Assembly: GCF_001544615.1 (NCBI RefSeq)
Contig: NZ_FCNV02000017.1
Span: forward strand, 1 to 64,000
Reading direction: 5' to 3'
DNA from: Caballeronia concitans
GTDB taxonomy: Bacteria; Pseudomonadota; Gammaproteobacteria; Burkholderiales; Burkholderiaceae
DNA length: 64,000 nt
Part shown: one piece after another, positions 31,612 to 41,560 of the stretch
Numbering within the stretch: the stretch's first letter is position 1
Layout: each line of letters opens with the position of its first letter
The notes under the pieces: model-generated
Databases searched by the model: none
Told to the model about the DNA's origin: nothing
The model's input: only the letters and a program-made list of their open reading frames with translations
Program-made: the position numbers and the translations under genes

Positions 31612-31636
31612 CGTTGGTCCGGCGCGGCGACCAACG
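31612..31636. repeat. Inverted repeat between ndk and rlmN
   Basis: CGTTGGTC-CGGCGCGGC-GACCAACG, a perfect 8-base stem in the ndk-rlmN gap. It could reduce read-through from ndk into the downstream genes or protect the ndk mRNA; no U-run follows on the minus strand. Confidence 0.4.
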
Positions 31637-31652
31637 CATGTCTCAGGCGTGA

Positions 31653-32078
31653 TTAACGCGAGTAGACGTTCATTCCCGGGAAGAAGAACGCGACTTCCTG
31701 CGCTGCCGTTTCCGCCGCGTCCGAGCCGTGCACGGCGTTCGCGTCGATGCTGTCCGCGAAGTCGGCGCGGATCGTGCCCTTATCCGCCTTCTTCGGATCG
31801 GTCGCGCCCATCAGGTCACGGTTCTTCAGGATGGCGTTTTCGCCTTCCAGCACTTGGATCATGACCGGACCCGAGATCATGAATTCCACGAGGTCCTTGA
31901 AGAACGGACGTGCAGCGTGCACAGCGTAGAACTTTTCCGCGTCTGCGCGCGAGAGGTGAACCATGCGCGACGCAATGATCTTCAGACCAGCGTTCTCGAA
32001 ACGGCTGTAGATCTGGCCGATAACGTTCTTTGCCACTGCGTCCGGCTTGATAATCGACAGGGTGCGCTCGATCGCCAT
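31653..32078 (-). CDS. ndk: Nucleoside diphosphate kinase
   Basis: 141 residues. Equilibrates NTPs and dNTPs through a phospho-His intermediate; catalytic His117 lies in [15 protein letters not shown] at 32076-32078 ([14 protein letters not shown]) has TTGGAG upstream. First gene of the long minus-strand run. A TACAAT -10-like element lies about 50 bases upstream. Confidence 0.98.
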   Translation of the reverse strand: MAIERTLSIIKPDAVAKNVIGQIYSRFENAGLKIIASRMVHLSRADAEKFYAVHAARPFFKDLVEFMISGPVMIQVLEGENAILKNRDLMGATDPKKADKGTIRADFADSIDANAVHGSDAAETAAQEVAFFFPGMNVYSR

Positions 32079-32407
32079 GAAAAACTCCAAAAAATGAACG
32101 GTTTACGGATTAAAACGAATCGACAATTGTAGCACGAAGCAAGGTATGATTGCGATTGAAACCTTACGGCATCGTAAGGATCAAACGGTGCGAGGACCGC
32201 CGTGGCAGACTGTGTCGAATTCGGCGGCGAGCCATTGAATTCGGCGCGCGCCGGGGTCATATTGGAGCAAAAGGCGGCGTGGCAATTAGAGGCGCCACAT
32301 CACCGGCGCCGACGCGCTAAGAATGGCTTAAGTCGGCGACCGTATCATCCGCATGTGACGCATCTCGCCGTTGAACGAACGACAGACAATTGGAGCAAGG
32401 AGAAACC
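32079..32407. promoter_or_regulatory. Divergent regulatory gap between ndk and the BI-1-like gene
   Basis: 329 bases without a gene. On the minus strand TACAAT (32126-32131) is a fair -10 for ndk, with a weak -35. The perfect palindrome CCTTACG-GCAT-CGTAAGG lies at 32163-32180, just upstream of that promoter's -35 zone. AAGGAG before 32408 is the ribosome binding site of the plus-strand gene. Confidence 0.45.
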
Positions 32408-33106
32408 ATGAACGAATCGCCCTACAGCTTTGGCCGTAACGGCAGTGTCACCTCGGTCGAGGTGCGCAACAAGGTGCTGCGCAATACTTACTGGCTGCTC
32501 GCGCTTTCCATGGTGCCGACGGTTCTCGGCGCCTGGGTCGGCGTGGCGACGGGATTCTCGCTGTTCGCCGCCACCAGCCCCGCGATGAGCTTCATCGCGT
32601 TTCTGGCCATCGCGTTCGGTTTCATGTTCGCGATCGAAAAGACGAAGGAAAGCGGCATGGGCGTAGTCGTCCTGCTCGGCTTCACCTTCTTCATGGGCCT
32701 GATGCTTTCGCGGCTGCTGAGCTTCATTCTCGGCTTCTCGAATGGGCCGCAGCTCATCATGATGGCGTTCGGCGGCACGGGCGTGATCTTCGCCGCGATG
32801 GCCACCATCGCCACGGTCAGCAAGCGTGACTTCTCGGGCCTCGGCAAGTGGCTGTTCATGGGCGTGCTGGTGATTCTGCTGGCCGCGTTCGCGAACATCT
32901 TCCTGCAACTGCCGGCATTGATGATGACGGTTTCCGTGCTCGCCATCGTGATCTTCTCGGCGTACATGCTGTTCGACGTGCAGCGCGTCGTGAACGGCGG
33001 CGAGACGAACTACATCAGCGCGACGCTCGCGATTTACCTCGATCTGTACAACGTGTTCACGAACCTGCTGGCGCTGCTCGGCATCTTCGGCGGCAACCGC
33101 AACTGA
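32408..33106 (+). CDS. Bax inhibitor-1/YccA family inner-membrane protein
   Basis: 232 residues, seven hydrophobic segments, conserved C-terminal half ending in ALLGIFGGNRN. BI-1/TMBIM proteins behave as pH-sensitive ion leak channels in vitro; E. coli YccA modulates FtsH. That is of interest because hflK/hflC, the other FtsH regulators, are encoded about 12 kb away. ATG at 32408 has AAGGAG seven bases upstream. It has its own terminator. Confidence 0.93.
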   Translation: MNESPYSFGRNGSVTSVEVRNKVLRNTYWLLALSMVPTVLGAWVGVATGFSLFAATSPAMSFIAFLAIAFGFMFAIEKTKESGMGVVVLLGFTFFMGLMLSRLLSFILGFSNGPQLIMMAFGGTGVIFAAMATIATVSKRDFSGLGKWLFMGVLVILLAAFANIFLQLPALMMTVSVLAIVIFSAYMLFDVQRVVNGGETNYISATLAIYLDLYNVFTNLLALLGIFGGNRN

Positions 33107-33128
33107 TCGGGCGAACGCCTGTTGCAAT

Positions 33129-33158
33129 GAAAAAACCGGCCTTCGGGCCGGTTTTTTT
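33129..33158. terminator. Rho-independent terminator after the BI-1-like gene
   Basis: AAAAAACCGGCC-TTCG-GGCCGGTTTTTTT: symmetric, so it can also serve the convergent rlmD. Confidence 0.93.
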
Positions 33159-33183
33159 GCGTCTGCTGAAAACGGGCGATGCG

Positions 33184-34599
33184 TCAGTCGCGCTCGAACA
33201 GGGCGATCGATTCGACGTGCGACGTATGCGGGAACATGTTGACCACGCCCGCGCCCTTCATGCGATAACCCGCCTCGTGGACGAGCAGGCCTGCATCGCG
33301 CGCGAGCGTCGCCGGATTGCACGACACATAGACGATGCGCTTCGGCAGCGGTCCGTCGCCGCTTTGCGCGATATCCGCCAGCGCCTTCGATACCGCCAGC
33401 GCGCCCTCGCGCGGCGGATCGATCAGGAACTTGTCGAACGCGCCGAGCGCGCGGAAATCGTCGGCGGTGACTTCGAACAGATTGCGGCACGCGAACGACG
33501 TGTACCCGTCGACGCCGTTCGCCTTCGCGTTCTCGAGCGCGCGCGCCGTCAGCGCCTCGCTTCCCTCGATGCCGACGACCTCGCGTGACACGCGCGCGAG
33601 CGGCAGCGTGAAATTGCCGATACCGCAGAACAGGTCGAGCACGCGGTCCGACGGCTCCGGCGCGAGCAGGCTCAACGCACGCGCCACCAGCACGCGGTTG
33701 ATCTGGTGATTGACCTGCGTGAAATCCGTCGGCTTGAACGGCATGCGAATATCGAATTCCGGCAGCGTGTACGCCAGTTCGCGGTCGAGCGGATAGAACG
33801 GATAAACCGTGTCAGGACCTTTCGGCTGCAGCCAGAACTGCACGTTGTGTTCGTCGGCGAAGATGCGGATCAGCGCTTCGTCGGCTTCCGTGAGCGGCTC
33901 GAGAATGCGCAGCACGAGCGCCGTCACGTCCGATCCCACCGCCAGTTCGATCTGCGGCATGCGATCGCGGATCGACAGCCCCGCCACCAGATGCCGCAGC
34001 GGCACGAGCATCGCGGAAACGTGCGGCGGCAGCACTTCGCAGCTCGTCATGTCGGCGACATAGCTGCTCTTGCGCTCGTGAAAGCCGACGAGCACGCCGC
34101 CCTTCTTCTCGACGTGCCGCACCGTCAGCCGCGCACGATAGCGATACCCCCACGACGGCCCGTGAATCGGACGGAACATGGTCTCGGCGCGCAGCTTCGC
34201 CAGATGCTGGAGATTGTCTTCGAGTACGCGCTGCTTGACGGCGATCTGCGCGCGCACGTCGAGATGCTGCATCGAACAGCCGCCGCAGGTGCCGAAGAAC
34301 TGGCACTTCGGCTTCGCGCGGATCACGCTCTCGCGCAACACCTTGACGACTTGCGCCTGCTCGAAACTCGGCTTCTTGCGGTAGCTCGAATAGCTCACCC
34401 GTTCGCCGGGAAGCGCGCCTTCGACGAAGATCACTTTGCCCGGCTCGCCGTCCTCGTTGACCGTGCGGCCGACGCCGCGCGCTTCCATATCGAGCGACTC
34501 GATTTCGATTTCAGGCGCGACGAACGAGGGATCGGGCGTGACGGACTTCGCCGGCGCGGCACGGCGGCGATGCGGATTTTTTCGAGCGGCTTCAGACAC
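33184..34599 (-). CDS. rlmD: 23S rRNA (uracil(1939)-C5)-methyltransferase RlmD
   Basis: 471 residues. TRAM domain ([17 protein letters not shown]), iron-sulfur Cys motif [18 protein letters not shown]-binding motif [16 protein letters not shown] and catalytic Cys in [12 protein letters not shown] near the C-terminus. GTG at 34597-34599 is chosen over the further upstream TTG (34629) because AGGAAG sits seven bases before it. The N-terminus is basic, fitting rRNA binding. Confidence 0.95.
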   Translation of the reverse strand: MSEAARKNPHRRRAAPAKSVTPDPSFVAPEIEIESLDMEARGVGRTVNEDGEPGKVIFVEGALPGERVSYSSYRKKPSFEQAQVVKVLRESVIRAKPKCQFFGTCGGCSMQHLDVRAQIAVKQRVLEDNLQHLAKLRAETMFRPIHGPSWGYRYRARLTVRHVEKKGGVLVGFHERKSSYVADMTSCEVLPPHVSAMLVPLRHLVAGLSIRDRMPQIELAVGSDVTALVLRILEPLTEADEALIRIFADEHNVQFWLQPKGPDTVYPFYPLDRELAYTLPEFDIRMPFKPTDFTQVNHQINRVLVARALSLLAPEPSDRVLDLFCGIGNFTLPLARVSREVVGIEGSEALTARALENAKANGVDGYTSFACRNLFEVTADDFRALGAFDKFLIDPPREGALAVSKALADIAQSGDGPLPKRIVYVSCNPATLARDAGLLVHEAGYRMKGAGVVNMFPHTSHVESIALFERD

Positions 34600-34658
34600 C
34601 TGCGTACTTCCTGACTGACGTGATGGCAAATGCGAGATTGTAGACGAACGTCACGAAG

Positions 34659-35435
34659 TCATTGTCCGAACGCGGCGAGATACTCGGCCCAGTGCGGCGA
34701 GGCTTCCTGCGCGAGCGCGTTTTTCACGAAGTTGATTTCGTCCGTGTACTCGTCGGGCGTGAAACCGCCTCGCATCATCTGAAATCGGCAATACATCAGA
34801 TACGTGTTGACGACATCGGTCTCGCAATAGTTGCGGATTTCGTCGATCTGGCCGTCGCAATACGCGTCCCACACCTTGCCGCCGTCCATGCCGAGCTTGC
34901 CGGGAAAGCCGCACAGCTTCGCGAGCGCATCGAGCGGTGCGTTCGCGCGCGCCTGATACATCGCGAGCACGTCCATCAGGTCGATGTGCCGCATGTGATA
35001 GCGGCTGATGTAGTTGTTGAACTTGAACTCGCGGTCGTCCTGACCCAGGTCCCAGTAGCGCGGCGCGGCGATGCCATGCACGAGCGCACGGTAATGCAGC
35101 ACGGGCAGGTCGAAGCCGCCGCCGTTCCAGGACACGAGTTGCGGCGTGTACTTCTCGATCACGCGATAGAACGACTGAATGAGCGCCGCTTCGCCGTCGG
35201 TCGTCGTGCCGAGCGAGCGCACGCGAAAGCCGTTGTTGTCGCGGAACACGCACGAAATGGCCGCGACGCGCTGCAGATGATGCGGCAGGAAGTCGTTGCC
35301 GACACGCTCGCGGCGCGCGGCGAACGCGTGATCCGCGACTTCACGGTCGGAGAGGTCGTCGGGTAAATCTTCGAGACGGCGAATGCCGTCGACATCGGGG
35401 ATCGTCTCGATGTCGAATACGAGAATCGGTGTCAT
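34659..35435 (-). CDS. Predicted 3'-5' exonuclease (PolB-like exonuclease domain)
   Basis: 258 residues of the DNA_pol_B_exo2 family. ExoI motif FDIETIPDV supplies the DxE metal ligands, WNGGGFDLPVLHYRAL is ExoII, and YCETDVVNTYLMYCRF with a late Asp is ExoIII. Substrate is not known; probably DNA or RNA trimming. Downstream of rpoS with a 53-base gap. Confidence 0.87.
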   Translation of the reverse strand: MTPILVFDIETIPDVDGIRRLEDLPDDLSDREVADHAFAARRERVGNDFLPHHLQRVAAISCVFRDNNGFRVRSLGTTTDGEAALIQSFYRVIEKYTPQLVSWNGGGFDLPVLHYRALVHGIAAPRYWDLGQDDREFKFNNYISRYHMRHIDLMDVLAMYQARANAPLDALAKLCGFPGKLGMDGGKVWDAYCDGQIDEIRNYCETDVVNTYLMYCRFQMMRGGFTPDEYTDEINFVKNALAQEASPHWAEYLAAFGQ

Positions 35436-35488
35436 TGAATCCTGCGAAATACGGCGATGCGACGCCCTCCCGGGCGCCGATCAAAGCG

Positions 35489-36583
35489 TTAAAGCACAGC
35501 GTCCTTGCGAACGCCGTTGGATGCGAAAAAGCGTTTCAGCCGAACGAGCGCCTCTTGCTGGATCTGACGCACGCGCTCGCGCGTGAGTCCCATTTCGTCG
35601 GCGAGTTCTTCGAGCGTCGCGGGCTCGATGTGATTGAGTCCGAAACGTCGTTCGATCACGTGACGATGCTTGTCCGACAGACGCGACAGCCACAGCCGCG
35701 TAAGTGATTCCAGTTCGCGATGCTGCACTTCGGCATCGGGCGACTGGCTCTGGTCGTCCGACAGCAGGTCGAGCAGGCTGCTGCCTGGATCGAGATCGAG
35801 CGGCGCGTCGAGCGACGCGGTGTGTTCGTTGAGCGCGAGGATGTCGGTGACTTCCTCCGGCGTCTTGCCCGTGAGATACGCAATGTCGTCGATGCTCGCG
35901 TCGCGGCGCTCGGGCGCGACGGCATCGCTCGAATTGGCGGAATTTTTTTCCAGATGGCGTTTCGCGCGCAGCACCTGATTCAGCTCGCGGATCACGTGCA
36001 CCGGCAGCCGCACCGTGCGCGCCTGATTCATGATCGCGCGTTCGATACTCTGGCGAATCCACCACGTGGCATAGGTCGAAAAACGGAAACCGCGCGTCGG
36101 GTCGAATTTCTCGATGGCGTGCATGAGGCCGAGATTGCCCTCTTCGATCAGATCGAGCAGCGGCACGCCGCGATTCAGATATCCCTTCGCGATGCTGACG
36201 ACCAGCCGCAGATTGCGCTCGATCATCACCTGCCGCGCCTCGAACTCGCCGGCCTTCGCGAGACGCGAATAGCGCTGCTCTTCCTCGACGGTAAGCAGCG
36301 GCTTCACGCTGATGCGGTTCAGGTAATGCTGAATGGTGTCGGCCGTGAGTTCGGCCTGCAGAAGCGAGCGGAAGTCGTCGGCGTCCGGGGCGGAATCGTT
36401 TGCGCTTTCGGCGCTTTGTTCGCCCTTGTCCCGGCTTCCGCCTTCTTCTTCGGAATCGACATCGACCTCGATGTTCTCGGCGTCGTCATCATGGGCCGAA
36501 GCGCCGTCTTCCGCCGACACTTGCAAAGGTCGGCTGATCGTCTCAGTCTCGGCTTGCGGCAGGCGGCGCTTCGTTTTCGGCAT
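35489..36583 (-). CDS. rpoS: RNA polymerase sigma factor RpoS
   Basis: 364 residues. Group 2 sigma70: region 1.2/2 ([56 protein letters not shown]), region 3, and region 4 ([20 protein letters not shown]). The first 75 residues are acidic and Asp/Glu/Ser-rich, making it longer than E. coli RpoS (330). It is 11 bases downstream of nlpD; in E. coli the main rpoS promoter lies inside nlpD and the same may hold here. Confidence 0.97.
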   Translation of the reverse strand: MPKTKRRLPQAETETISRPLQVSAEDGASAHDDDAENIEVDVDSEEEGGSRDKGEQSAESANDSAPDADDFRSLLQAELTADTIQHYLNRISVKPLLTVEEEQRYSRLAKAGEFEARQVMIERNLRLVVSIAKGYLNRGVPLLDLIEEGNLGLMHAIEKFDPTRGFRFSTYATWWIRQSIERAIMNQARTVRLPVHVIRELNQVLRAKRHLEKNSANSSDAVAPERRDASIDDIAYLTGKTPEEVTDILALNEHTASLDAPLDLDPGSSLLDLLSDDQSQSPDAEVQHRELESLTRLWLSRLSDKHRHVIERRFGLNHIEPATLEELADEMGLTRERVRQIQQEALVRLKRFFASNGVRKDAVL

Positions 36584-36594
36584 GATGGCTCGCT

Positions 36595-37536
36595 TTATTG
36601 CGGCGGCAAATACTTCAGTGGGTCAACAGGTTTACCCTGCCGGCGAACTTCGAAATGCAACATCACACGGTCCGAATCGCTGTTGCCCATCTCAGCGATC
36701 TTCTGCCCTTTAGTCACCGCGTCTCCTTCTTTTACCATCAAAGCGCGGTTATGTGCATATGCCGTGAGAAAAGTAGCGTCGTGCTTGATGATAATGAGAT
36801 TGCCGTAGCCGCGCAGCCCATTTCCGGAGTAGACGACGCGTCCATCCGCCGAAGCGTTGACCGCGTCTCCCGCCGCACCGCCGATATTCAAGCCCTTGTT
36901 CTTCGCTTCGTCGAACGTACCAATGATCGGACCGCGCGCCGGCCAGATGAACGCCGGCTGCGTGGCCGCGGCCGCACTGTTGTCGACGCCCGGCACGCTG
37001 GCCGCTGCGCCCGGCGCCGCGCCCATGCCCGAACTCGGACCGTAGTACGGCGGCTGTGCCGCGGCACCCGGCGTTGCGCCGGCCGTCACGCCCGGCTGCT
37101 GCGCGCCGCCGAGCGGCTGCGACTGCACCGCGCCGCCGCCGATCGGAGCCGTCGCCACGCCAGGCGTCGCGGCGGCGAGGTTCGCCCCCGGAGGCGCGAC
37201 GCGCACGAGCTGGCCCACTTCGATCTGATTCGGGTTGGTCAGGTTATTCCACGCGGCGATGTCGTGATAATTCTGACCGTTTTCCAGTGCGATCCGATAT
37301 AGGGTGTCGCCCGGTTTCACGCGGTAATAGCCGGGCGGCGGCGGAACGTTTGCGGCGGCGGCGGCCTGGGCCGCATCGGTGGGAATGGGTGCGCCCGTTC
37401 TGTCGACCACCGGCGCCATGTCCATGCGCGTCGAACAGGCGGCCAGCACGGAGAGCGCCAGCACGCAGACGCCGCGCTGCGCCGCCGTCAGGCGAACGTC
37501 CGCGCTCCCTTCTCGCAAAGCACGCAAGATACTCAT
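36595..37536 (-). CDS. nlpD: Murein hydrolase activator NlpD lipoprotein
   Basis: 313 residues. Lipobox VLAAC near residue 30; one LysM domain ([18 protein letters not shown]); a Gly/Ala/Pro/Gln-rich linker; and an M23 domain that is catalytically degenerate: the usual HxGxDI reads NKGLNI while the late LHFEVR His remains. This matches NlpD-type activators of the amidase AmiC rather than active endopeptidases. ATG at 37534-37536 is 5 bases after the pcm stop. Confidence 0.93.
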   Translation of the reverse strand: MSILRALREGSADVRLTAAQRGVCVLALSVLAACSTRMDMAPVVDRTGAPIPTDAAQAAAAANVPPPPGYYRVKPGDTLYRIALENGQNYHDIAAWNNLTNPNQIEVGQLVRVAPPGANLAAATPGVATAPIGGGAVQSQPLGGAQQPGVTAGATPGAAAQPPYYGPSSGMGAAPGAAASVPGVDNSAAAATQPAFIWPARGPIIGTFDEAKNKGLNIGGAAGDAVNASADGRVVYSGNGLRGYGNLIIIKHDATFLTAYAHNRALMVKEGDAVTKGQKIAEMGNSDSDRVMLHFEVRRQGKPVDPLKYLPPQ

Positions 37537-37541
37537 CGGTG

Positions 37542-38579
37542 TCAAATCACTCCGGATTTTAAAGGTACAAAGAAAACACGATCCAGCTGCGACTCCCGCC
37601 ACTGCGTCGCCGAAACGCGCGTGACGAGCGTCAGCACTTGCGACTGCGCAGCCTGCGATCCGACCGGCGCGACGAGCTTGCCGCCGACCGCCAGTTGATC
37701 GAGCAAGGCCTGCGGCACGTCGAGGCCCGCGCATGCGATCACGATCGCATCGAACGGCGCCGCCGCCGGCAGACCGAGACGGCCGTCGCCATAGTGCAGC
37801 CGGATGTTCGGCACGCGCAGCGGCCGAAGATTGAGCTTCGCGCGTTCGGACAACGGCCGAACGCGTTCGATGGAATACACCTCTTTCGCGACCTGCGACA
37901 GCACCGCCGCCTGATAGCCGCAGCCGGTGCCGATCTCCAGCACCTTCTCGAGCGTGCGCCCCGCCGCGACGAGTTCGATCATGCGCGCGACGACCGACGG
38001 CTTCGAGATGGTCTGGTGATGACCGATCGGCAGCGCGGCGTCCTCGTAAGCCTGAGCGGCGAGCCCCGGATCGACGAACATGTGGCGCGGAACGACCGAC
38101 ATGGCGTTCAGCACGCGCGGATCGGTGATGCCGTTCGCGCGCAGCCGTTCGACCATGCGCTCGCGCACCCGTTCCGACGTCAGCGTCTGCGTGCTCGTCA
38201 GCGCGACGTTGGGCGCACCTTTGCGGGTCACGCCGTTCGCGCTGCCATTGGCGGCATCGCGCTCGACGGTGCGCTGCGCGGTGCGCAGTGCGCTCGTGCG
38301 CGGATGCGGCGCCTGCGCGGGACTGCGTACGGTAGCGGGAACCGGTTTCGCGATGCCGGGCGTCGCCTTCGATGCAAAAGCCGGCGCAGATGCAGACGAA
38401 GGCGCAGTCGCCCCGCTCTTCTGCGCAACGGCCGCCGACCGCAACCCGCCCGGCTTGCCCGACGATGCCCCCGCCGCCGGCTTCACGCGCGACGCATCGG
38501 CGCGGCCGGCGGGCTTGCGCGGCTCGCGTACCAGATCCGCGAGCGCCAGCGGGAAGCGCTTGGCGCGCTCGTCGGTCAT
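37542..38579 (-). CDS. pcm: Protein-L-isoaspartate O-methyltransferase
   Basis: 345 residues. Repairs isoaspartyl damage using SAM; motif I is [15 protein letters not shown] and the entry motif [22 protein letters not shown] is intact. The first ~125 residues are an Ala/Pro/Ser/Arg-rich, low-complexity extension absent from E. coli Pcm (208 residues). The start overlaps the surE stop by 4 bases (ATGA), so it is translationally coupled. Longer in-frame upstream codons run antisense-free through surE and are not coding. Confidence 0.94.
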   Translation of the reverse strand: MTDERAKRFPLALADLVREPRKPAGRADASRVKPAAGASSGKPGGLRSAAVAQKSGATAPSSASAPAFASKATPGIAKPVPATVRSPAQAPHPRTSALRTAQRTVERDAANGSANGVTRKGAPNVALTSTQTLTSERVRERMVERLRANGITDPRVLNAMSVVPRHMFVDPGLAAQAYEDAALPIGHHQTISKPSVVARMIELVAAGRTLEKVLEIGTGCGYQAAVLSQVAKEVYSIERVRPLSERAKLNLRPLRVPNIRLHYGDGRLGLPAAAPFDAIVIACAGLDVPQALLDQLAVGGKLVAPVGSQAAQSQVLTLVTRVSATQWRESQLDRVFFVPLKSGVI

Positions 38580-39334
38580 GAGCGGCGGCTCCCGGCGCGC
38601 GCCCATTCGCGCGTCTCGGCCATGAGCCTCGTGTGCGTCAGGTCGAGCTGAAGCGGCGTGATGGAGACGAAGCCGTTCGCCACGGCGTGGAAGTCGGTGC
38701 CTTCGCTGGCGTCGAGCGCATCGCCCGAGGGGCCGATCCAATAAATCGGATTGCCGCGCGGATCGGTCTGGCGGATGACAGGCTGCGAAGGATGGCGCTT
38801 GCCGAGACGCGTCACGCGCCATTCGCCGAGCTGGTCGTACGGCAAGCTGGGAATATTGACGTTCAGCAACGGATGGCCGGGCATCGGATGATCGAGGAAA
38901 TGCGCGACCATTTCCGCCGCCACGCGCGCCGCATCTTCGAGATGCAGCCAGTCGCGTCCGACCAGCGAAAACGCGATGGCCGGAATGCCGAACATGAAGC
39001 CTTCGGTGGCGGCGGCGACGGTGCCGGAATACAGCGTGTCCTCGCCGACGTTCTGCCCGTTGTTGATGCCCGACACGACGAGATCCGGCTGCTCGTCGAG
39101 CATGCCCGTGAGCGCGATATGCACGGAATCGGTCGGCGTGCCGTTCACGAAATTGAAACCGTTGGCCGCGCGATGAATGCTCAACGGCCGCGACAGCGTG
39201 AGCGAGTTCGACGAGCCGCTGCAGTTCTGCTCCGGCGCCATCACGGTCACTTCGCCGAGCGGCTGCAAGGCGTCGTGCAGCACGTTGATGCCGCGCGCCA
39301 GATAACCGTCGTCGTTGCTGAGTAGGATTCGCAT
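38576..39334 (-). CDS. surE: 5'/3'-nucleotidase SurE
   Basis: 252 residues. Stationary-phase survival nucleotidase; metal-binding N-terminus [16 protein letters not shown] and the [20 protein letters not shown] loop are intact. First gene of surE-pcm-nlpD-rpoS. TACAAT lies at 39341-39346 only 6 bases before the ATG and no Shine-Dalgarno is present, so a leaderless transcript is possible. Confidence 0.97.
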   Translation of the reverse strand: MRILLSNDDGYLARGINVLHDALQPLGEVTVMAPEQNCSGSSNSLTLSRPLSIHRAANGFNFVNGTPTDSVHIALTGMLDEQPDLVVSGINNGQNVGEDTLYSGTVAAATEGFMFGIPAIAFSLVGRDWLHLEDAARVAAEMVAHFLDHPMPGHPLLNVNIPSLPYDQLGEWRVTRLGKRHPSQPVIRQTDPRGNPIYWIGPSGDALDASEGTDFHAVANGFVSITPLQLDLTHTRLMAETREWARAGSRRS

Positions 39335-39437
39335 CCGACGATTGTAACCGAGGAAACATGGCGCGCGGACGACTCACCCGGCTCGTCCGAAGCACTCACT
39401 GTGTCATAAACTGCGTGTTCAAAACGAAGGAGACGCT

Positions 39438-40412
39438 ATGCGCGCCGTTCGCTGCAATCAGCATGGATTACCCAGCACGCTGACCATCGAGACGCTGCCC
39501 GATCTGCATGCCGAAGCGGGCGAAGTGATCATCGACGTCAAGGCAGCGAGCGTCAATTTTCCGGACGTGCTGATCATTCAGAACAAGTATCAGTTCAAGC
39601 CGCCGCTGCCCTTCACGCCGGGCGCGGAGCTGGCGGGCGTCGTGCGCGAAGCCGGCGCGGGCGTCACGCGCTTTCGGCCCGGCATGCGCGTCGCCGCGTA
39701 CACGGCGCAAGGCGCGTTCGCCGAACAGGTGCGCGCGAACGAGAGCGCGTGCATCGCGCTGCCGGATGACGTCGATCTCGCCGATGCCGCCGCGTTCACC
39801 ATCGCGTATGGCACGTCGTACCACGCGCTCGTCGATCGCGGCGCGCTCAAGGCCGGCGACACGCTGCTCGTGCTCGGCGCGGCGGGCGGCGTCGGCCTCG
39901 CGGCGGTGCAGATCGGCAAGATTGTCGGCGCGCGCGTGATCGCGGCGGCGTCGAGCGCGGAGAAGCTCGCGTTCTGCAAGGAGCACGGCGCGGACGATGT
40001 CATCGACTACGCGAATGAAGACTTGCGCGAGCGCATCAAGGCGCTGACGGGCGGCGAAGGCCCGGATGTCGTATTCGATCCCGTCGGCGGCGGCTATGCA
40101 GAGCCGGCCTTTCGCGGCATCGGCTGGCGCGGGCGCTATCTCGTCGTCGGATTCGCGAATGGGGAAATTCCGAAGCTGCCGTTGAATCTCGCGCTGCTGA
40201 AAGGCGCGAGCATCGTCGGCGTGTTCTGGGGCGATCACATGCGCCGTGAACCGCAGCTTGCCGACAAGGACTTCGCCACGATGGTCGACTGGATCAAGGC
40301 AGGCAAGCTGCGCCCCGTCGTGACGAAACGCTATGCGCTCGATGAAACGCCGCAAGCGCTCGACGACATGATGAACCGTCGCGTGGCCGGGAAGATCGTG
40401 ATCGAAATGTGA
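39438..40412 (+). CDS. NADPH:quinone oxidoreductase-like MDR-family enzyme
   Basis: 324 residues of the zinc-free medium-chain dehydrogenase family. GroES-like N-terminal domain (PFTPGAELAGVVREAGAGV), then the Rossmann motif LLVLGAAGGVGLAAVQIGK with AAASSAEKLAFCKEHGADD. The zinc-binding Cys/His of alcohol dehydrogenases are missing. Electron acceptor unknown. GAAGGAG is placed well before the ATG. Neighbours do not indicate a pathway. Confidence 0.9.
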   Translation: MRAVRCNQHGLPSTLTIETLPDLHAEAGEVIIDVKAASVNFPDVLIIQNKYQFKPPLPFTPGAELAGVVREAGAGVTRFRPGMRVAAYTAQGAFAEQVRANESACIALPDDVDLADAAAFTIAYGTSYHALVDRGALKAGDTLLVLGAAGGVGLAAVQIGKIVGARVIAAASSAEKLAFCKEHGADDVIDYANEDLRERIKALTGGEGPDVVFDPVGGGYAEPAFRGIGWRGRYLVVGFANGEIPKLPLNLALLKGASIVGVFWGDHMRREPQLADKDFATMVDWIKAGKLRPVVTKRYALDETPQALDDMMNRRVAGKIVIEM

Positions 40413-40415
40413 GGG

Positions 40416-41387
40416 TCAGGCGTCGGGAAGTATCGTGGCCTGCGCCGTATCCACGTCGCGCCGCGCGGCCGGTCTCGCCTGATGTGCTTCGCGGGCGCTC
40501 GCGCCCTGCAAGGCGTTGAAGGCGGACATCACGCGACGCACGGTCAAAAGCCGCTTCCAGAGCCGTTCTCTGAGCGCAGCGGACGGCACCAGCGCGGGCG
40601 GCAGCACCACGGCGCCCGGTCCCCAGCCCGGCCGCCACGACCGTGCGAGGCCGCGGCGCATGAAGAGCGTGAGCGTCGGCACGCCGAGCGACGACGCCAG
40701 ATGCCCCAATCCTGAATCGTTGCCGATGAACCAGCTCGATTCGGCGATCCACGTCGCGACATCGCCAAGACGCGGCAGCGCGTTGACTTCGTGCCCTTCG
40801 CGCGCGACATCGTCCCAGCCGCTCATTTCGGACGGCGAAACCAAAAAGCTGGGCAAGAGTTGACGACGCATCAGCGCGCGCGACAGCGCGAGGAACTTGT
40901 CGCGTTCCCACATCTTTTCAGGATGGCTGCCGGTCGGATGAATGGCGACGCGATTCGCGAACCGGCCGCGCATGACGCCGGCCGGCACGACGAGCCCGTT
41001 CGAGCGCGTCACGTCGCGAAGCTGCAGCACATGCGTCGCGACATCGACGATGCGCTCCACCATGTGCTTGCTGCCGCTGTATTCGGGAAAACGGTCGAGA
41101 CTGAGCGTGCGGCCCGAGCGGCTGAGCGCCGCGGCGTAGTCGGTCTTCCAGAGTTCGATCACGGTGTCGAAGGCGCCCGTGTGGCCTTCCGGTTTGCGCA
41201 CGTCCACGCCGGGAAGCCAGTCCGCGAGATGTTCCGCCACCCAGCCGAACACGACCGGCCGATAACCGTTGCGGATGAGATTGTTGACGAGCACGAGCCC
41301 GATCAGGCTATCTCCGATTGGCGGCGGCAACGCCACTGCCACCGCACTGCTGGTTTCCAATCTCATTCTCGTCTTGCGCAATCGCAT
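40416..41387 (-). CDS. Glycosyltransferase family 9 (heptosyltransferase-like)
   Basis: 323 residues. GT9/GT-B fold: N-terminal VALPPPIGDSLIGLVLVNNL, C-terminal sugar-nucleotide site AIHPTGSHPEKMW and FIGNDSGLGHLASSLGVPTLTLF. This family adds heptose or other sugars to LPS core. The ATG at 41385-41387 is preferred to a GTG at 41465; ATG at 41366 (MRLETSSAVAVAL) is also possible. It stands alone and converges with the oxidoreductase gene with only 3 bases between stops. Confidence 0.88.
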   Translation of the reverse strand: MRLRKTRMRLETSSAVAVALPPPIGDSLIGLVLVNNLIRNGYRPVVFGWVAEHLADWLPGVDVRKPEGHTGAFDTVIELWKTDYAAALSRSGRTLSLDRFPEYSGSKHMVERIVDVATHVLQLRDVTRSNGLVVPAGVMRGRFANRVAIHPTGSHPEKMWERDKFLALSRALMRRQLLPSFLVSPSEMSGWDDVAREGHEVNALPRLGDVATWIAESSWFIGNDSGLGHLASSLGVPTLTLFMRRGLARSWRPGWGPGAVVLPPALVPSAALRERLWKRLLTVRRVMSAFNALQGASAREAHQARPAARRDVDTAQATILPDA

Positions 41388-41560
41388 GAAAAGGCGCCGT
41401 GCCGGCGATGCAAGCTCGCACAGAAGCAGGAGCCAGACGGGGCCGTGCGTCACGACCCCGAACACGGAAAGTCGAGCGGCATATTACAGCAATGCGCGAA
41501 GGCTCGCCGGCCGGCCGGCGCTTCGTTGCCAAAAACGACATTGCGCCCGGCGCGAGACGC

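Noticed and set aside
38580-39395. Extension of the pcm frame upstream to 39395
   Set aside because: This part lies over surE in another frame and reads as Arg/Ala-rich noise; pcm starts at 38579 with an ATGA overlap.
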